Shown: piece after piece, positions 43,800 through 51,911 of the stretch
Layout: each line of letters begins with the position of its first letter
How positions within the stretch are numbered: the first letter of the stretch is position 1
NCBI RefSeq assembly: GCF_002198665.1
Contig: NZ_MWLM01000037.1
Span: 1 to 59,161, forward strand
Length of the DNA stretch: 59,161 bases
Origin: Novosphingobium sp. B 225
Lineage (GTDB): Bacteria; Pseudomonadota; Alphaproteobacteria; Sphingomonadales; Sphingomonadaceae
Direction of reading: 5' to 3'
Program-made: the position numbers and the translations under genes
The notes under the pieces: generated by a model
Databases searched by the model: none
The model's input: only the letters and a program-made list of their open reading frames with translations
Told to the model about the DNA's origin: nothing

Positions 43800-44860
43800 C
43801 GGTCACCACGCGGCCTTTTGCACGCGAGTTTTCGCAGAGCCGTGACCGCTTCCTTGCGGCGACCCGCGCTGGCGCGAGAATCACGAGTATCGTGCACCCA
43901 TTGAGGGGAAGCACAGGCGAAAGTTTGGTGACCGATGTGGCGCGGATCGGGCCGGACGATGCCGAGCGGCTGGTCGTGCTGATAACCGGGGTGCACGGTG
44001 TCGAACACTATGCCGGTTCGGCCAGCGTGTGCGACTGGCTGGAGCGGGGCGGCGCAGCGTCTCTACCGGATGGAATGGCCGTGGTGATCATCCATGCGAT
44101 CAATCCCTGGGGTGCTTCCCATTGCCGGCGCTATACCGAGGATAATGTCGATCTGGCCCGTAACTTTCTCGATTTCTCAGCGCCTTTGCCAGAGAATCCG
44201 GCCTATGAGGGCGTGCATCCGGGCTTGATGCAGTTGGCAGAAGGAGAGGCAGCCCAGATCGTGAACCGCCTCTATGAGCAATTGGGTGAGCGCGACGCGA
44301 TCGAGAGTCTGATGAGCGGCCAGTACCGTCATCCTGAGGGATTTTCGTTTGGCGGTCATCAGCCAACCTGGGCGCATCGGACGGTCAAGGCCATTTTGCA
44401 GGCACAATGTCGCACGGCCAGCCAGGTTTGCATCGTTGAATTTCACTCGGGCCTTGGCCCTTGGGGTGAAGTGTTCCCGGTCTCGATGCAGCAAGGCATA
44501 GACCTCGAGCGGGTAAAACGCTTTTTTGGCGAAAATATCATCGCGCCGCGCGCTGAAAAGGGAACGCACAGCGCTTCGGGACACACCACCGATGGCTATG
44601 CCCAGATACTGGATGGACGCACCCTGACCTCGATCGTGGTTGAATTCGGGACCTATCCTGCCGCAACATCCTTGCCCGTCCTGCTCGAAGACCACCGCGT
44701 TCACGCCAATGGCCTGGCGCAGACCGAAGCTGGCCGGGCAGTCGCCCTGGCCAACCTTGAGATGCATTGCCCGCAGGACAGCGACTGGCAGGAACTGGTG
44801 CTGCTGCGCGGCGCGCAAATCATCGATGCTGCGATCAGAGGGCTTAGCCAATGCAACTAG
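43796..44860 (+). CDS. DUF2817 zinc hydrolase (M14/AspA-like), module 2
   Basis: 354 residues from the ATG at 43796. Metal ligands are His67 and Glu70 (GVHGVE), with the later EFHSGLGPWGE His. HAINPWG and TEDNVDLARNFLDF match the module-1 copy. The fold suggests amide or N-acyl amino acid hydrolysis. It is tightly linked to the nitrilase before it and, by a 10-bp overlap, to the PLP enzyme after it. A conjugate hydrolase that frees an acid and an amino acid would fit both neighbours; this is inference. Confidence 0.75.
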   Translation: MTVTTRPFAREFSQSRDRFLAATRAGARITSIVHPLRGSTGESLVTDVARIGPDDAERLVVLITGVHGVEHYAGSASVCDWLERGGAASLPDGMAVVIIHAINPWGASHCRRYTEDNVDLARNFLDFSAPLPENPAYEGVHPGLMQLAEGEAAQIVNRLYEQLGERDAIESLMSGQYRHPEGFSFGGHQPTWAHRTVKAILQAQCRTASQVCIVEFHSGLGPWGEVFPVSMQQGIDLERVKRFFGENIIAPRAEKGTHSASGHTTDGYAQILDGRTLTSIVVEFGTYPAATSLPVLLEDHRVHANGLAQTEAGRAVALANLEMHCPQDSDWQELVLLRGAQIIDAAIRGLSQCN

Positions 44861-45840
44861 ACCAGATTCCCTCGATCGATGATGCGCGCGGGGCGGTCGC
44901 CGCGATTGCCGGTTTCATCAACCAGACGCCGGTGCATCGCTGGCAAGGCCGAATGCTGGCAGAACGTCTGGGACCTGATACCCAGGTTATGCTCAAGCTT
45001 GAGCTGTTCCAGCGTGCCGGAAGCTTCAAGGCGCGCGGCGCATTGCTTGGGATTCTGGCGCTTGATGACGCTGAGCGCGGACGCGGGGTGACCGCGGTCA
45101 GCGCCGGAAACCATGCCATCGCCGTCTCTTATGCGGCGCAGGCGCTGGGCGTCGATGCCAAGGTCGTAATGCAGTCGTCCGCCAATCCGGCCAGAGTCGC
45201 GGCAGCCCGGGCCTATGGTGCCGAAGTGATCATCGGCGGGGATGGGCCGGCCTGTTTCGCCCTGGCGGAATCGATCGTTGCCCTGGAAGGGCGCACCTTC
45301 ATCCATCCATTTGACGGTCATAACGTCACACTGGGAACCGCCACATTGGGCCTTGAGATCTGCGAGCAAGCCGGACCGCTCGACGCGCTGATCATCCCGG
45401 TTGGCGGCGGCGGGCTGGCCAGCGGGGTCGCGCTGGTGGCCAAACAACTGATGCCGGACTGCAAGGTCTATGGGGTAGAGCCCGAAGGTGCCGACAGCAT
45501 GAGCCGCAGCTTTGCCGCAGGCGAACCCCAGCGGCTGGACAAGGTACAGACCATCGCCGACAGTCTGGGGCCGCCGATGGCGCTGCCCTACAGCTTTGGC
45601 ATTTGCCGCGCCAATATCGACCACCTGCTGACCGTCAGCGACGATGCGATCCGGTCTGCGATGCGGCTGTTGTTCGACGAGATGAAGCTGGCGGTCGAAC
45701 CGGCGGCTGCGGCCGGGACAGCTGCACTGGTCGGGCCCTTGCGCGATGAACTGGCCGGCAAGCGGATCGGGATCATTGTCTGCGGGACCAATATCGATCC
45801 CAAGACCCACGCCGACCTGCTGCGCGAAAAGGATTCCTGA
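44851..45840 (+). CDS. Threonine/hydroxyaspartate-dehydratase-like PLP enzyme (EutB/BhcB-like)
   Basis: 329 residues, PLP fold type II. PLP lysine Lys60 in RAGSFKARGA; phosphate-binding loop PVGGGGLASG; the SAGNHAIAVSYAA motif is also present. Family members eliminate water from threonine, serine or 3-hydroxyaspartate. The next gene encodes an ornithine-cyclodeaminase-type reductase, and such pairs are known as BhcB/BhcD (hydroxyaspartate to iminosuccinate to aspartate) and as EutB/EutC (ectoine use). The pair suggests handling of an amino acid freed from the module-2 substrate. The exact substrate is not readable. Confidence 0.8.
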   Translation: MQLDQIPSIDDARGAVAAIAGFINQTPVHRWQGRMLAERLGPDTQVMLKLELFQRAGSFKARGALLGILALDDAERGRGVTAVSAGNHAIAVSYAAQALGVDAKVVMQSSANPARVAAARAYGAEVIIGGDGPACFALAESIVALEGRTFIHPFDGHNVTLGTATLGLEICEQAGPLDALIIPVGGGGLASGVALVAKQLMPDCKVYGVEPEGADSMSRSFAAGEPQRLDKVQTIADSLGPPMALPYSFGICRANIDHLLTVSDDAIRSAMRLLFDEMKLAVEPAAAAGTAALVGPLRDELAGKRIGIIVCGTNIDPKTHADLLREKDS

Positions 45841-46811
45841 TGTCCTCACAACTGCGGATCATCGATGGCGCAACCATCCGCCGACTGGCGCCGCCCGAAA
45901 AACTGATCGGCTGGATGCGCGAGGCGATGATCGCCGTCAGCCGCCGCGAAGTTGAACTGCCGCTGCGTCGCGCTCTGGTCTTGCCCGGCGATATGGGCGC
46001 GGTCGGGATGATGCCCGGTTATGTCGGCGCAGAGGTCAATTCGGCCGGGGTCAAGCTGGTCAGCCTGGTCCCGCCGGCCCGGCGCAAGGGATCCAGCCAT
46101 CTTGGCCTGATGGTGCTTTACGATGCCGATGGACTGGTGCCCGAAGCGATCCTTTGCGGCGGCACCGTCACCGCCGTGCGGACATCGGCGGCAACCGCCA
46201 ATGCCACGGATCTGCTGGCCCGCAAAGATGCCAGCAAGCTGGCCATTCTGGGTTCGGGCGAGCAGGCAGCGGCGCATATCGATGCTTTGCGTCAGGTGCG
46301 TTCCATCGATGAGGTGCGCATTTGGGGGATCGATCAGGACAATGCTGAGCGACTCGCCCGTGAGAAAGGTGGACGCGCCTGCTCCTCTGTCGACGAAGCG
46401 CTGGATGGCGCCGATATTGTCTGCACGGTAACGGCAGCGAGTGAGCCGATCCTGTTCGGCCGGCAACTCGCCCCGGGCATGCACGTCAATCTGGTGGGAT
46501 CAAGCTTTCCCGACAAGCGCGAGGCCGACGACGAGGTCGTCACCAGAAGCCGCTTTTTCATCGACTATCTGCCTTCAACCATGGATCAGGCGGGCGAATT
46601 TCTTCATGCCCGCGAAGCCGGCTTGGTTGGCGATGACCATATTCAGGGCGAGATCGGGGCTGTGGCCACCGGGGAGATTGCCGGACGCCAATCCGATCAC
46701 GAGATCACGGTCTACAAGTCACTCGGCGTGGCCGCCCAAGATATCGTGACCGCGCGGCGCATTTTCGAACTGGCGCGCGACGCCGATCTTGGAACACTTG
46801 CAAGCGTATGA
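45840..46811 (+). CDS. Ornithine cyclodeaminase / iminosuccinate-reductase-like protein (EutC/BhcD-like)
   Basis: 323 residues, mu-crystallin/ornithine cyclodeaminase family. Rossmann motif ILGSGEQAAAHIDAL; substrate-side Lys in SAGVKLVSLVP; GGTVTAVRTSAATA is the family signature. Members either cyclise ornithine or reduce imines with NAD(P)H. It shares one base with the stop of the dehydratase-like gene, which would produce an imine, so reduction of that imine is the simplest reading. It is the last gene of module 2; 104 bp follow before catB. Confidence 0.8.
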   Translation: MSSQLRIIDGATIRRLAPPEKLIGWMREAMIAVSRREVELPLRRALVLPGDMGAVGMMPGYVGAEVNSAGVKLVSLVPPARRKGSSHLGLMVLYDADGLVPEAILCGGTVTAVRTSAATANATDLLARKDASKLAILGSGEQAAAHIDALRQVRSIDEVRIWGIDQDNAERLAREKGGRACSSVDEALDGADIVCTVTAASEPILFGRQLAPGMHVNLVGSSFPDKREADDEVVTRSRFFIDYLPSTMDQAGEFLHAREAGLVGDDHIQGEIGAVATGEIAGRQSDHEITVYKSLGVAAQDIVTARRIFELARDADLGTLASV

Positions 46812-46814
46812 CGT

Positions 46815-46876
46815 CCACGGCCAGGTGATCAATCCGGCATAGCTAATCGCGCACATGCAATAATTCTTGGCCGTGG
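46815..46876. repeat. 9-bp inverted repeat in the gap before catB
   Basis: CCACGGCCA (46815-46823) and TGGCCGTGG (46868-46876) are perfect reverse complements 44 bp apart, in one of only two gaps over 80 bp in the plus-strand run. The right arm is followed by CTTTCT. It may be a weak terminator for module 2, or a looped regulator site for the cat genes. The long spacer makes either reading uncertain. Confidence 0.35.
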
Positions 46877-46915
46877 CTTTCTGGCAGACCCATGCCCGGG
46901 AGATTGGCGGCAGCG

Positions 46916-48031
46916 ATGGTCAGGATTGAACAAGTCGAGGTGGTGATCGCGGACATTCCGACGATCCGTCCGCACGTCCTGGCAATGGCGACCATGCACA
47001 GCCAGGCAGTAGTGCTTGTCTTCTTGCGGCGTAGCGACGGCATCGTGGGTGTGGGCGAGGCAACCACCATTGGCGGGCTCGCCTATGGCGACGAAAGCCC
47101 CGAAAGCATCAAGATCAACATCGAAACTTACTTCGCGCCGATCCTGAAGAGCTGCGATGCTGATGATGCGGCATCCAGCATGGCACTGCTCTCGCGCCAC
47201 ATCGTCGGCAACCGCTTTGCCAAGTGCGCGGTCGAGACCGCGCTGCTCGATGGATTGGGTCAGGCACGCGGACTGCCGGTTTCCGAGCTGCTGGGCGGGC
47301 GCCGGGTCGATCGGCTGGAAGTGGCCTGGACGCTGGCCAGCGGTGATACAGCGACCGACATTGAGGAAGGTGAGCGTGTGCTGGAAGCGCGTCGTCACCG
47401 CCATTTCAAGCTTAAGATCGGCAAGCGCGATGTTGCAGCTGACTGCGCGCATGTCGGCGCGATCGCGCGGGCCTTTGAAGGGCGGGCCTCGGTTCGGGTC
47501 GATGTCAATCAGGCCTGGACACGTCATCAGGCGGAGCAAGGTGCCGCATTGCTGCAGGATTCAGGTGTCGTGCTGATCGAACAGCCCCTGGCCAAAGCGG
47601 ACTTCGAAGGCATGGCAGAGCTTGCCGACAGACACGAAATCGCGATCATGGCCGATGAAGCCCTGACCGGGCCGGACAGCGCGCGCCAGCTGGCCAAGGC
47701 GCGGGCCGGCGACGCCTTTTCGCTGAAGATCACCCAGTCGGGAGGCCTTGTTCCGACCCTTGAAGTCGCCGCCATCGCCGAAGCAGCAAAGATTGCGCTC
47801 TATGGCGGCACCATGCTCGAAGGCGGGATCGGGACTGCGGCATCGGCTCATGTTTTTGCCTGCCTGCCCGATTTAGTCTGGTACACTGAATTGTTCGGCC
47901 CGCTGCTGATGGTCGAGGAATTCCTGACCGAACCACTGATCTACCAGGACTTTGGTCTGATCGTTCCCCAGGGCCCGGGCTTGGGAGTCAGCGTCGATCG
48001 TTCCAAGCTTGATCGTTTTCGGCGTCACTAA
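46916..48031 (+). CDS. catB: Muconate cycloisomerase
   Basis: 371 residues from the ATG at 46916, which puts the family start VEVVIADIPTIRPH next to the N-terminus; an ATG at 46892 would add 8 residues. Enolase superfamily: Lys pair in HFKLKIG, metal ligands in RVDVNQAW, LIEQPL and MADEAL, and the later KITQSGG base. It lactonises cis,cis-muconate to muconolactone. It opens the catB-catC-catA-CoA transferase-enol lactonase order, all on one strand. Confidence 0.93.
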   Translation: MVRIEQVEVVIADIPTIRPHVLAMATMHSQAVVLVFLRRSDGIVGVGEATTIGGLAYGDESPESIKINIETYFAPILKSCDADDAASSMALLSRHIVGNRFAKCAVETALLDGLGQARGLPVSELLGGRRVDRLEVAWTLASGDTATDIEEGERVLEARRHRHFKLKIGKRDVAADCAHVGAIARAFEGRASVRVDVNQAWTRHQAEQGAALLQDSGVVLIEQPLAKADFEGMAELADRHEIAIMADEALTGPDSARQLAKARAGDAFSLKITQSGGLVPTLEVAAIAEAAKIALYGGTMLEGGIGTAASAHVFACLPDLVWYTELFGPLLMVEEFLTEPLIYQDFGLIVPQGPGLGVSVDRSKLDRFRRH

Positions 48032-48043
48032 GGAGAATTTGCG

Positions 48044-48331
48044 ATGTTGTTCATGGTGGAAATGGACCTCGATGTTCCCTGGGACATCGACAAGACGGTG
48101 TTCGAGGACATGAAGGCGCGCGAAAAGGCGCGCTCGCACGAGCTTCAGCGCGCCGGCAAGTGGCCGCATATCTGGCGGGTTGCCGGGCGCTACGCCAATG
48201 TCAGCATTTTCGATGTCGAGAGCGCGGGCGAGCTTCACGACATCATGATGAGCCTGCCGCTCTATCCTTTCATGACCGTGAAGGTAACGGCGCTTTGCCG
48301 CCATCCATCCGACATCAACCAAGACGATTGA
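48044..48331 (+). CDS. catC: Muconolactone delta-isomerase
   Basis: 95 residues, the full length of this small enzyme. The start LFMVEMDLDVPWDID, the motif RAGKWPHIWRVAGRYANVSIF and the end LYPFMTVKVTALCRHPSD are standard. It moves the double bond of muconolactone to give 3-oxoadipate enol-lactone. It lies 12 bp after catB with AAGGAG upstream. Confidence 0.95.
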   Translation: MLFMVEMDLDVPWDIDKTVFEDMKAREKARSHELQRAGKWPHIWRVAGRYANVSIFDVESAGELHDIMMSLPLYPFMTVKVTALCRHPSDINQDD

Positions 48332-48346
48332 CCCAGGAGCGTCACG

Positions 48347-49252
48347 ATGACCGATATTGTCAAATCAGCAACCGTCCAATCCCTGCTCGATCGCGCCAGC
48401 GGCCTAACCGAAGCGGGCGGTGATCCGCGTCTGAAAGCGATTACCCGCGATCTGCTCGAAGCGATCATGATGGCGGTCGAAAAGTACGACATCAGCGAGG
48501 GCGAATTCTGGCAGGCGCTGATGTTCCTGCAGGAAGGCGCCAGCGAATTCGGCTTGATCGCGCCGGGCGTAGGGATCGAACACTTCATCGATCTGCATAT
48601 GGACGCCAAGGATGCCGAAGCCGGGATCAGCGGCGGTACGCCGCGCACCATTGAAGGTCCGCTCTACGTGGCAGGCGCTCCGCTGGTCGATGGCGACCTG
48701 ACGAAGACCAACGACGTCAACCTGACCAATGACCCCGATGACACCGAAACGCTGACCATGTCGGGCCGGATCACCGGCCCCGGTGGCGAAGCGGTCAAGG
48801 ATGCGGTGCTGCACGTCTGGCACGCCAACTCGAAAGGGTTCTACTCGCACTTCGATCCGACCGGAGAGCAGAGTGCGTTCAACAACCGGCGGCGGATCAA
48901 GCTCGGCGCGGACGGCCGCTATGCCTTCAGCTCGAAAATGCCGCGCGGCTACAGCTGTCCTCCGGGTGGCGCCACAGACCGGCTGATGAAGGCACTCGGC
49001 CGGCATGGTGATCGCCCTGCCCACGTCCACTTCTTTATCGAAGCGCCCGGTTATCGGACGCTGACCACCCAGATCAACTTCGGCGATGACCCCCACGCGC
49101 ACGATGACTTCGCGTTCGGCACGCGCGAGGGGCTTTTGCCGGTTCCGGACCGAAGCGGCGGCAATCCCGCAATCGTGTTCGATTTCGAGCTTCAGCAGGC
49201 GCGATCCGATGCCGATCAGGCGCTCTCGGCGCGCCCGCGCACCGAAGCCTGA
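48347..49252 (+). CDS. catA: Catechol 1,2-dioxygenase
   Basis: 301 residues: helical N-terminal dimer domain (residues 1-100) and the intradiol catalytic domain. Iron ligands Tyr166 (GFYSHFDP), Tyr202 (RGYSCPPGG), His226 and His228 (PAHVHFFIEAPG). It cleaves catechol between the hydroxyls to cis,cis-muconate. Catechol is the known end product of the iac pathway encoded downstream, and the other ortho-cleavage genes flank it. A hydroxyquinol dioxygenase is the nearest alternative, but catB and catC next door favour catechol. Confidence 0.93.
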   Translation: MTDIVKSATVQSLLDRASGLTEAGGDPRLKAITRDLLEAIMMAVEKYDISEGEFWQALMFLQEGASEFGLIAPGVGIEHFIDLHMDAKDAEAGISGGTPRTIEGPLYVAGAPLVDGDLTKTNDVNLTNDPDDTETLTMSGRITGPGGEAVKDAVLHVWHANSKGFYSHFDPTGEQSAFNNRRRIKLGADGRYAFSSKMPRGYSCPPGGATDRLMKALGRHGDRPAHVHFFIEAPGYRTLTTQINFGDDPHAHDDFAFGTREGLLPVPDRSGGNPAIVFDFELQQARSDADQALSARPRTEA

Positions 49253-49261
49253 GGCCGGCGC

Positions 49262-49963
49262 GTGCAAAAGGTCTATCCCTCTCCGGCCGCGGCGCTTGAC
49301 GGCATCCTGTTCGACGGCATGACCATCATGTCGGGCGGCTTCGGGCTTTCGGGCAATCCGGAGAGCCTGATCCCCGAAATCAAGGCGGCCGGGGTAAAGG
49401 GCCTGACCGTCATCTCGAACAATGCCGGGGCGGATGGGTTCGGCTTGTGGATGCTGCTCCAGACCCGGCAGATCGCCAAGATGATCAGCTCTTACGTCGG
49501 CGATAACAAGCTGTTCGAGCAGCAATACCTTTCGGGCGAGCTCGAGCTTGAGCTCAATCCCCAGGGCACGCTGGCTGAACGAATCCGCGCCGGAGGGGCT
49601 GGAATTCCGGCGTTCTACACCAAGACCGGCGTCGGCACCGTCGTAGCCGAAGGCAAGCCTGTCGAAGCATTCGAGGGTGAGGACTATGTTCGCGAAACCT
49701 GGCTGCGCGCGGACCTGTCGCTGGTCAAAGCCTGGCGGGCGGATACTGCGGGCAACCTGTTGTTCCGCAAGACCGCGCGCAATTTCAACGCGCCGATGGC
49801 GACCGCCGGCAAGATCACCGTGGTCGAGGCCGAGGAGATCGTCGAGCCGGGCACGCTCGATCCCGACGCGATCCACATTCCTGGCATTTATGTTGACCGG
49901 ATCGTCAAAAGTACGATCAATGAGAAACGCATCGAGAAGCTGACCACGAGGCCGCGCGAATGA
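49262..49963 (+). CDS. catI: 3-Oxoacid (3-oxoadipate) CoA-transferase, subunit A
   Basis: 233 residues from a GTG at 49262. Family marks are the Gly-rich [15 protein letters not shown] near the N-terminus, [25 protein letters not shown] and the C-terminal GIYVDRIV. The catalytic Glu of this enzyme is on the B subunit, which is not adjacent: the next gene is enol-lactonase. The only B subunit here is at 20956-21603, on the other strand and 28 kb away. With it, the enzyme would turn 3-oxoadipate into its CoA ester. Confidence 0.88.
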   Translation: MQKVYPSPAAALDGILFDGMTIMSGGFGLSGNPESLIPEIKAAGVKGLTVISNNAGADGFGLWMLLQTRQIAKMISSYVGDNKLFEQQYLSGELELELNPQGTLAERIRAGGAGIPAFYTKTGVGTVVAEGKPVEAFEGEDYVRETWLRADLSLVKAWRADTAGNLLFRKTARNFNAPMATAGKITVVEAEEIVEPGTLDPDAIHIPGIYVDRIVKSTINEKRIEKLTTRPRE

Positions 49964-50754
49964 GCAATCCGCACCACATCGCAATGGATGACGGCTGCCG
50001 CATCGCCTGCGATTATCAGCCGCGCGCTGGCGCACCAGTGCTGGTGCTCTCGCCCTCACTTGGCACTGCGATGGCCTTGTTCGATGCCCAGGTCGCGGCG
50101 CTGTCTGATCGCTATTCGATCCTGCGCTATGACCCGCGCGGGCATGGCGGTTCGGACGTACCGGTCGGCGGCTATTCGCTCGACCGGCTGGGACGTGACG
50201 TTATCGGCCTGATGGATGCCCTCTCGATCGACCGGGCGCATTTTGCCGGGGTGTCGCTGGGCGGCATGACCGGGCAGTGGCTGGGATACCGCGCGCCTGA
50301 ACGCCTGCTTAGCCTGACCCTGGCCAACACCTCAGCCTATATGGGCCCGCCGTCGGGCTGGGCAGATCGGATTGCTGCAGTGCTGGACAAGGGCATGGAG
50401 GCAATGGTCGCCCCGGTGCTCGAACGCTGGTTCACGGCGGGGTTCCGCGCGGCATGCCCCACCGATGTTAGCAGGGTTGCGGCCATGCTGCTTTCAACTG
50501 CGCCGCAGGGCTATGCCGGTTGCAGCGCTGCCATTCGCGACATGGACTTGCGCCCCACCGCGCCGCTGATCGCTGTGCCAAGCCTGGTTATTGCTGGAAG
50601 CCAGGATCCCGCAACACCGCCCGAACACGCCGAATTTCTGGTCTCGGCGATACCTGACGCCAGGCTGGTCTCGCTTGAGGCCGCGCACCTCAGCAATGTC
50701 GAACAGGCCGCGCTTTTCAACTGCGCGCTGGCTGATTTTCTGGAGCGGCGATGA
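49960..50754 (+). CDS. pcaD: 3-Oxoadipate enol-lactonase
   Basis: 264 residues, alpha/beta hydrolase. Nucleophile Ser99 in the elbow GVSLGGM, oxyanion-side [22 protein letters not shown], and the late acid and His ([18 protein letters not shown]). It opens 3-oxoadipate enol-lactone to 3-oxoadipate. It overlaps the CoA-transferase A gene and the flavin-reductase fusion gene by 4 bp each, tying the ortho-cleavage genes to the auxin genes. Confidence 0.92.
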   Translation: MSNPHHIAMDDGCRIACDYQPRAGAPVLVLSPSLGTAMALFDAQVAALSDRYSILRYDPRGHGGSDVPVGGYSLDRLGRDVIGLMDALSIDRAHFAGVSLGGMTGQWLGYRAPERLLSLTLANTSAYMGPPSGWADRIAAVLDKGMEAMVAPVLERWFTAGFRAACPTDVSRVAAMLLSTAPQGYAGCSAAIRDMDLRPTAPLIAVPSLVIAGSQDPATPPEHAEFLVSAIPDARLVSLEAAHLSNVEQAALFNCALADFLERR

Positions 50755-51911
50755 CCCAACTGCGGCAGGACTTTCTCGATGGGATGAGCTTCGTTGCCGC
50801 GACAGTGAACGTCGTTGCCACCGATGGTCCAGCCGGACGCGCCGGGGTTACAGTTTCGGCAATGTCGTCGGTGTCGGCGGATACCGACAAGCCGGTCCTG
50901 CTGGTCTGCGTCAACGACAACAGCTCCGGTGCCGCGCCCATCATCTCCAATGGGGTTTTCACAGTGAACATCCTGCGGGACGATCAGGCCTTCGTCTCGG
51001 ACACATTCGCCGGACGCTATGGCGACAAGGGGGAGGACAAATTCCTCTGTGCCAGATGGGAGCGCGGCGCGACTGGAGCTCCGGTTTTACGCGGCGCGCT
51101 GGCCAGCTTCGACTGTCGGCTTGTGGAAGACCGCGTCGTCGGGCAGCATCATGTGTTGTTCGGTGAAGTGCAGCAGGTTCATTTGGCTGAACAGGGCCGG
51201 GCGCTGGTCTATGCCAACCGGTCCTATTCGGCGGCATTCCGCTTGCCACCTGCCCCGAACCAGCGCGGCGAGGCGGCGGGGCAAAGCCTGTGCGTCGCCT
51301 GCCTTTCCAGTTTTGCTGCCGTGCATCTGCCGGGTCTGCTGGTCCGTCTGCGCGAGGCCCATCCCGAACTGCAGATCGAGGTGATCGAAGGCGACCAGGC
51401 GCAGGTCGCCCATTTCGTCGAAACAGGAACCGCGGCGCTGGGCTTACTCTATGATCGTGCCGTACCCCCAACGCTGGAAGCCGAGCTCCTCACGCCCCAG
51501 CAGCCCTATGCCCTGTTCGCGGCCGATGACCCGCGGACACAGTCAGAAACGCTGAGCCTGAACCAGCTTGCCGCCGGTCCGCTCATCCTGCTCGATCAAC
51601 CACTCAGCCGTGACTATGTGACCGGTCTGTTCGGCGACTGCGGGCTAGAACCCAATGTGGTGATGCGCCCCTCTTCCATCGAACTGGTGCGCAGTCTGGT
51701 GGCCAACGGCCTGGGCTATTCCGTGCTGGTAACCCGGCCTGCGGGCGACCTGAGCTATGATGGCAAGCAGCTGGTAGTACGGCCCTTGTCCGGCAATCAT
51801 GCGCCCATTTCGATCGCCTTGGCCCGCCCCAAGGATAGCCCGTTAACGCAAGAGGCAGCGGCCTTCATCGCCGCCTGCAGCGCTTATTTCGGTGCACTGC
51901 AAGCATGCTGA
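50751..51911 (+). CDS. iacG: Flavin reductase fused to a LysR-type effector-binding domain (IacG-like)
   Basis: 386 residues in two parts. Residues about 1-160 are a flavin reductase of the HpaC/IacG type (MSFVAATVNVVATDGPAG, TVSAMSSVSAD, LLVCVNDNSSG, FTVNIL, GEVQQVHL). Residues about 178-380 are a LysR substrate-binding domain (CLSSFAAVHLPGLLVRLREA, PELQIEVIEGD, GTAALGLLYD, ELVRSLVANGLGYSVLV). No helix-turn-helix is present anywhere, so it should not bind DNA. In iac systems IacG supplies reduced flavin to IacA. The effector domain may switch the reductase by binding indole-3-acetate or a later product, as the MarR-like tail does in the reductase of Acinetobacter 4-hydroxyphenylacetate hydroxylase. 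It overlaps pcaD by 4 bp and the transporter by 7 bp. Confidence 0.85.
   Translation: MTQLRQDFLDGMSFVAATVNVVATDGPAGRAGVTVSAMSSVSADTDKPVLLVCVNDNSSGAAPIISNGVFTVNILRDDQAFVSDTFAGRYGDKGEDKFLCARWERGATGAPVLRGALASFDCRLVEDRVVGQHHVLFGEVQQVHLAEQGRALVYANRSYSAAFRLPPAPNQRGEAAGQSLCVACLSSFAAVHLPGLLVRLREAHPELQIEVIEGDQAQVAHFVETGTAALGLLYDRAVPPTLEAELLTPQQPYALFAADDPRTQSETLSLNQLAAGPLILLDQPLSRDYVTGLFGDCGLEPNVVMRPSSIELVRSLVANGLGYSVLVTRPAGDLSYDGKQLVVRPLSGNHAPISIALARPKDSPLTQEAAAFIAACSAYFGALQAC

Noticed and set aside
1538..45000. The two modules as a recent duplication or assembly artefact
   Set aside because: Paralogous proteins differ at many positions outside motifs, gene order is rearranged, and each module has genes the other lacks.
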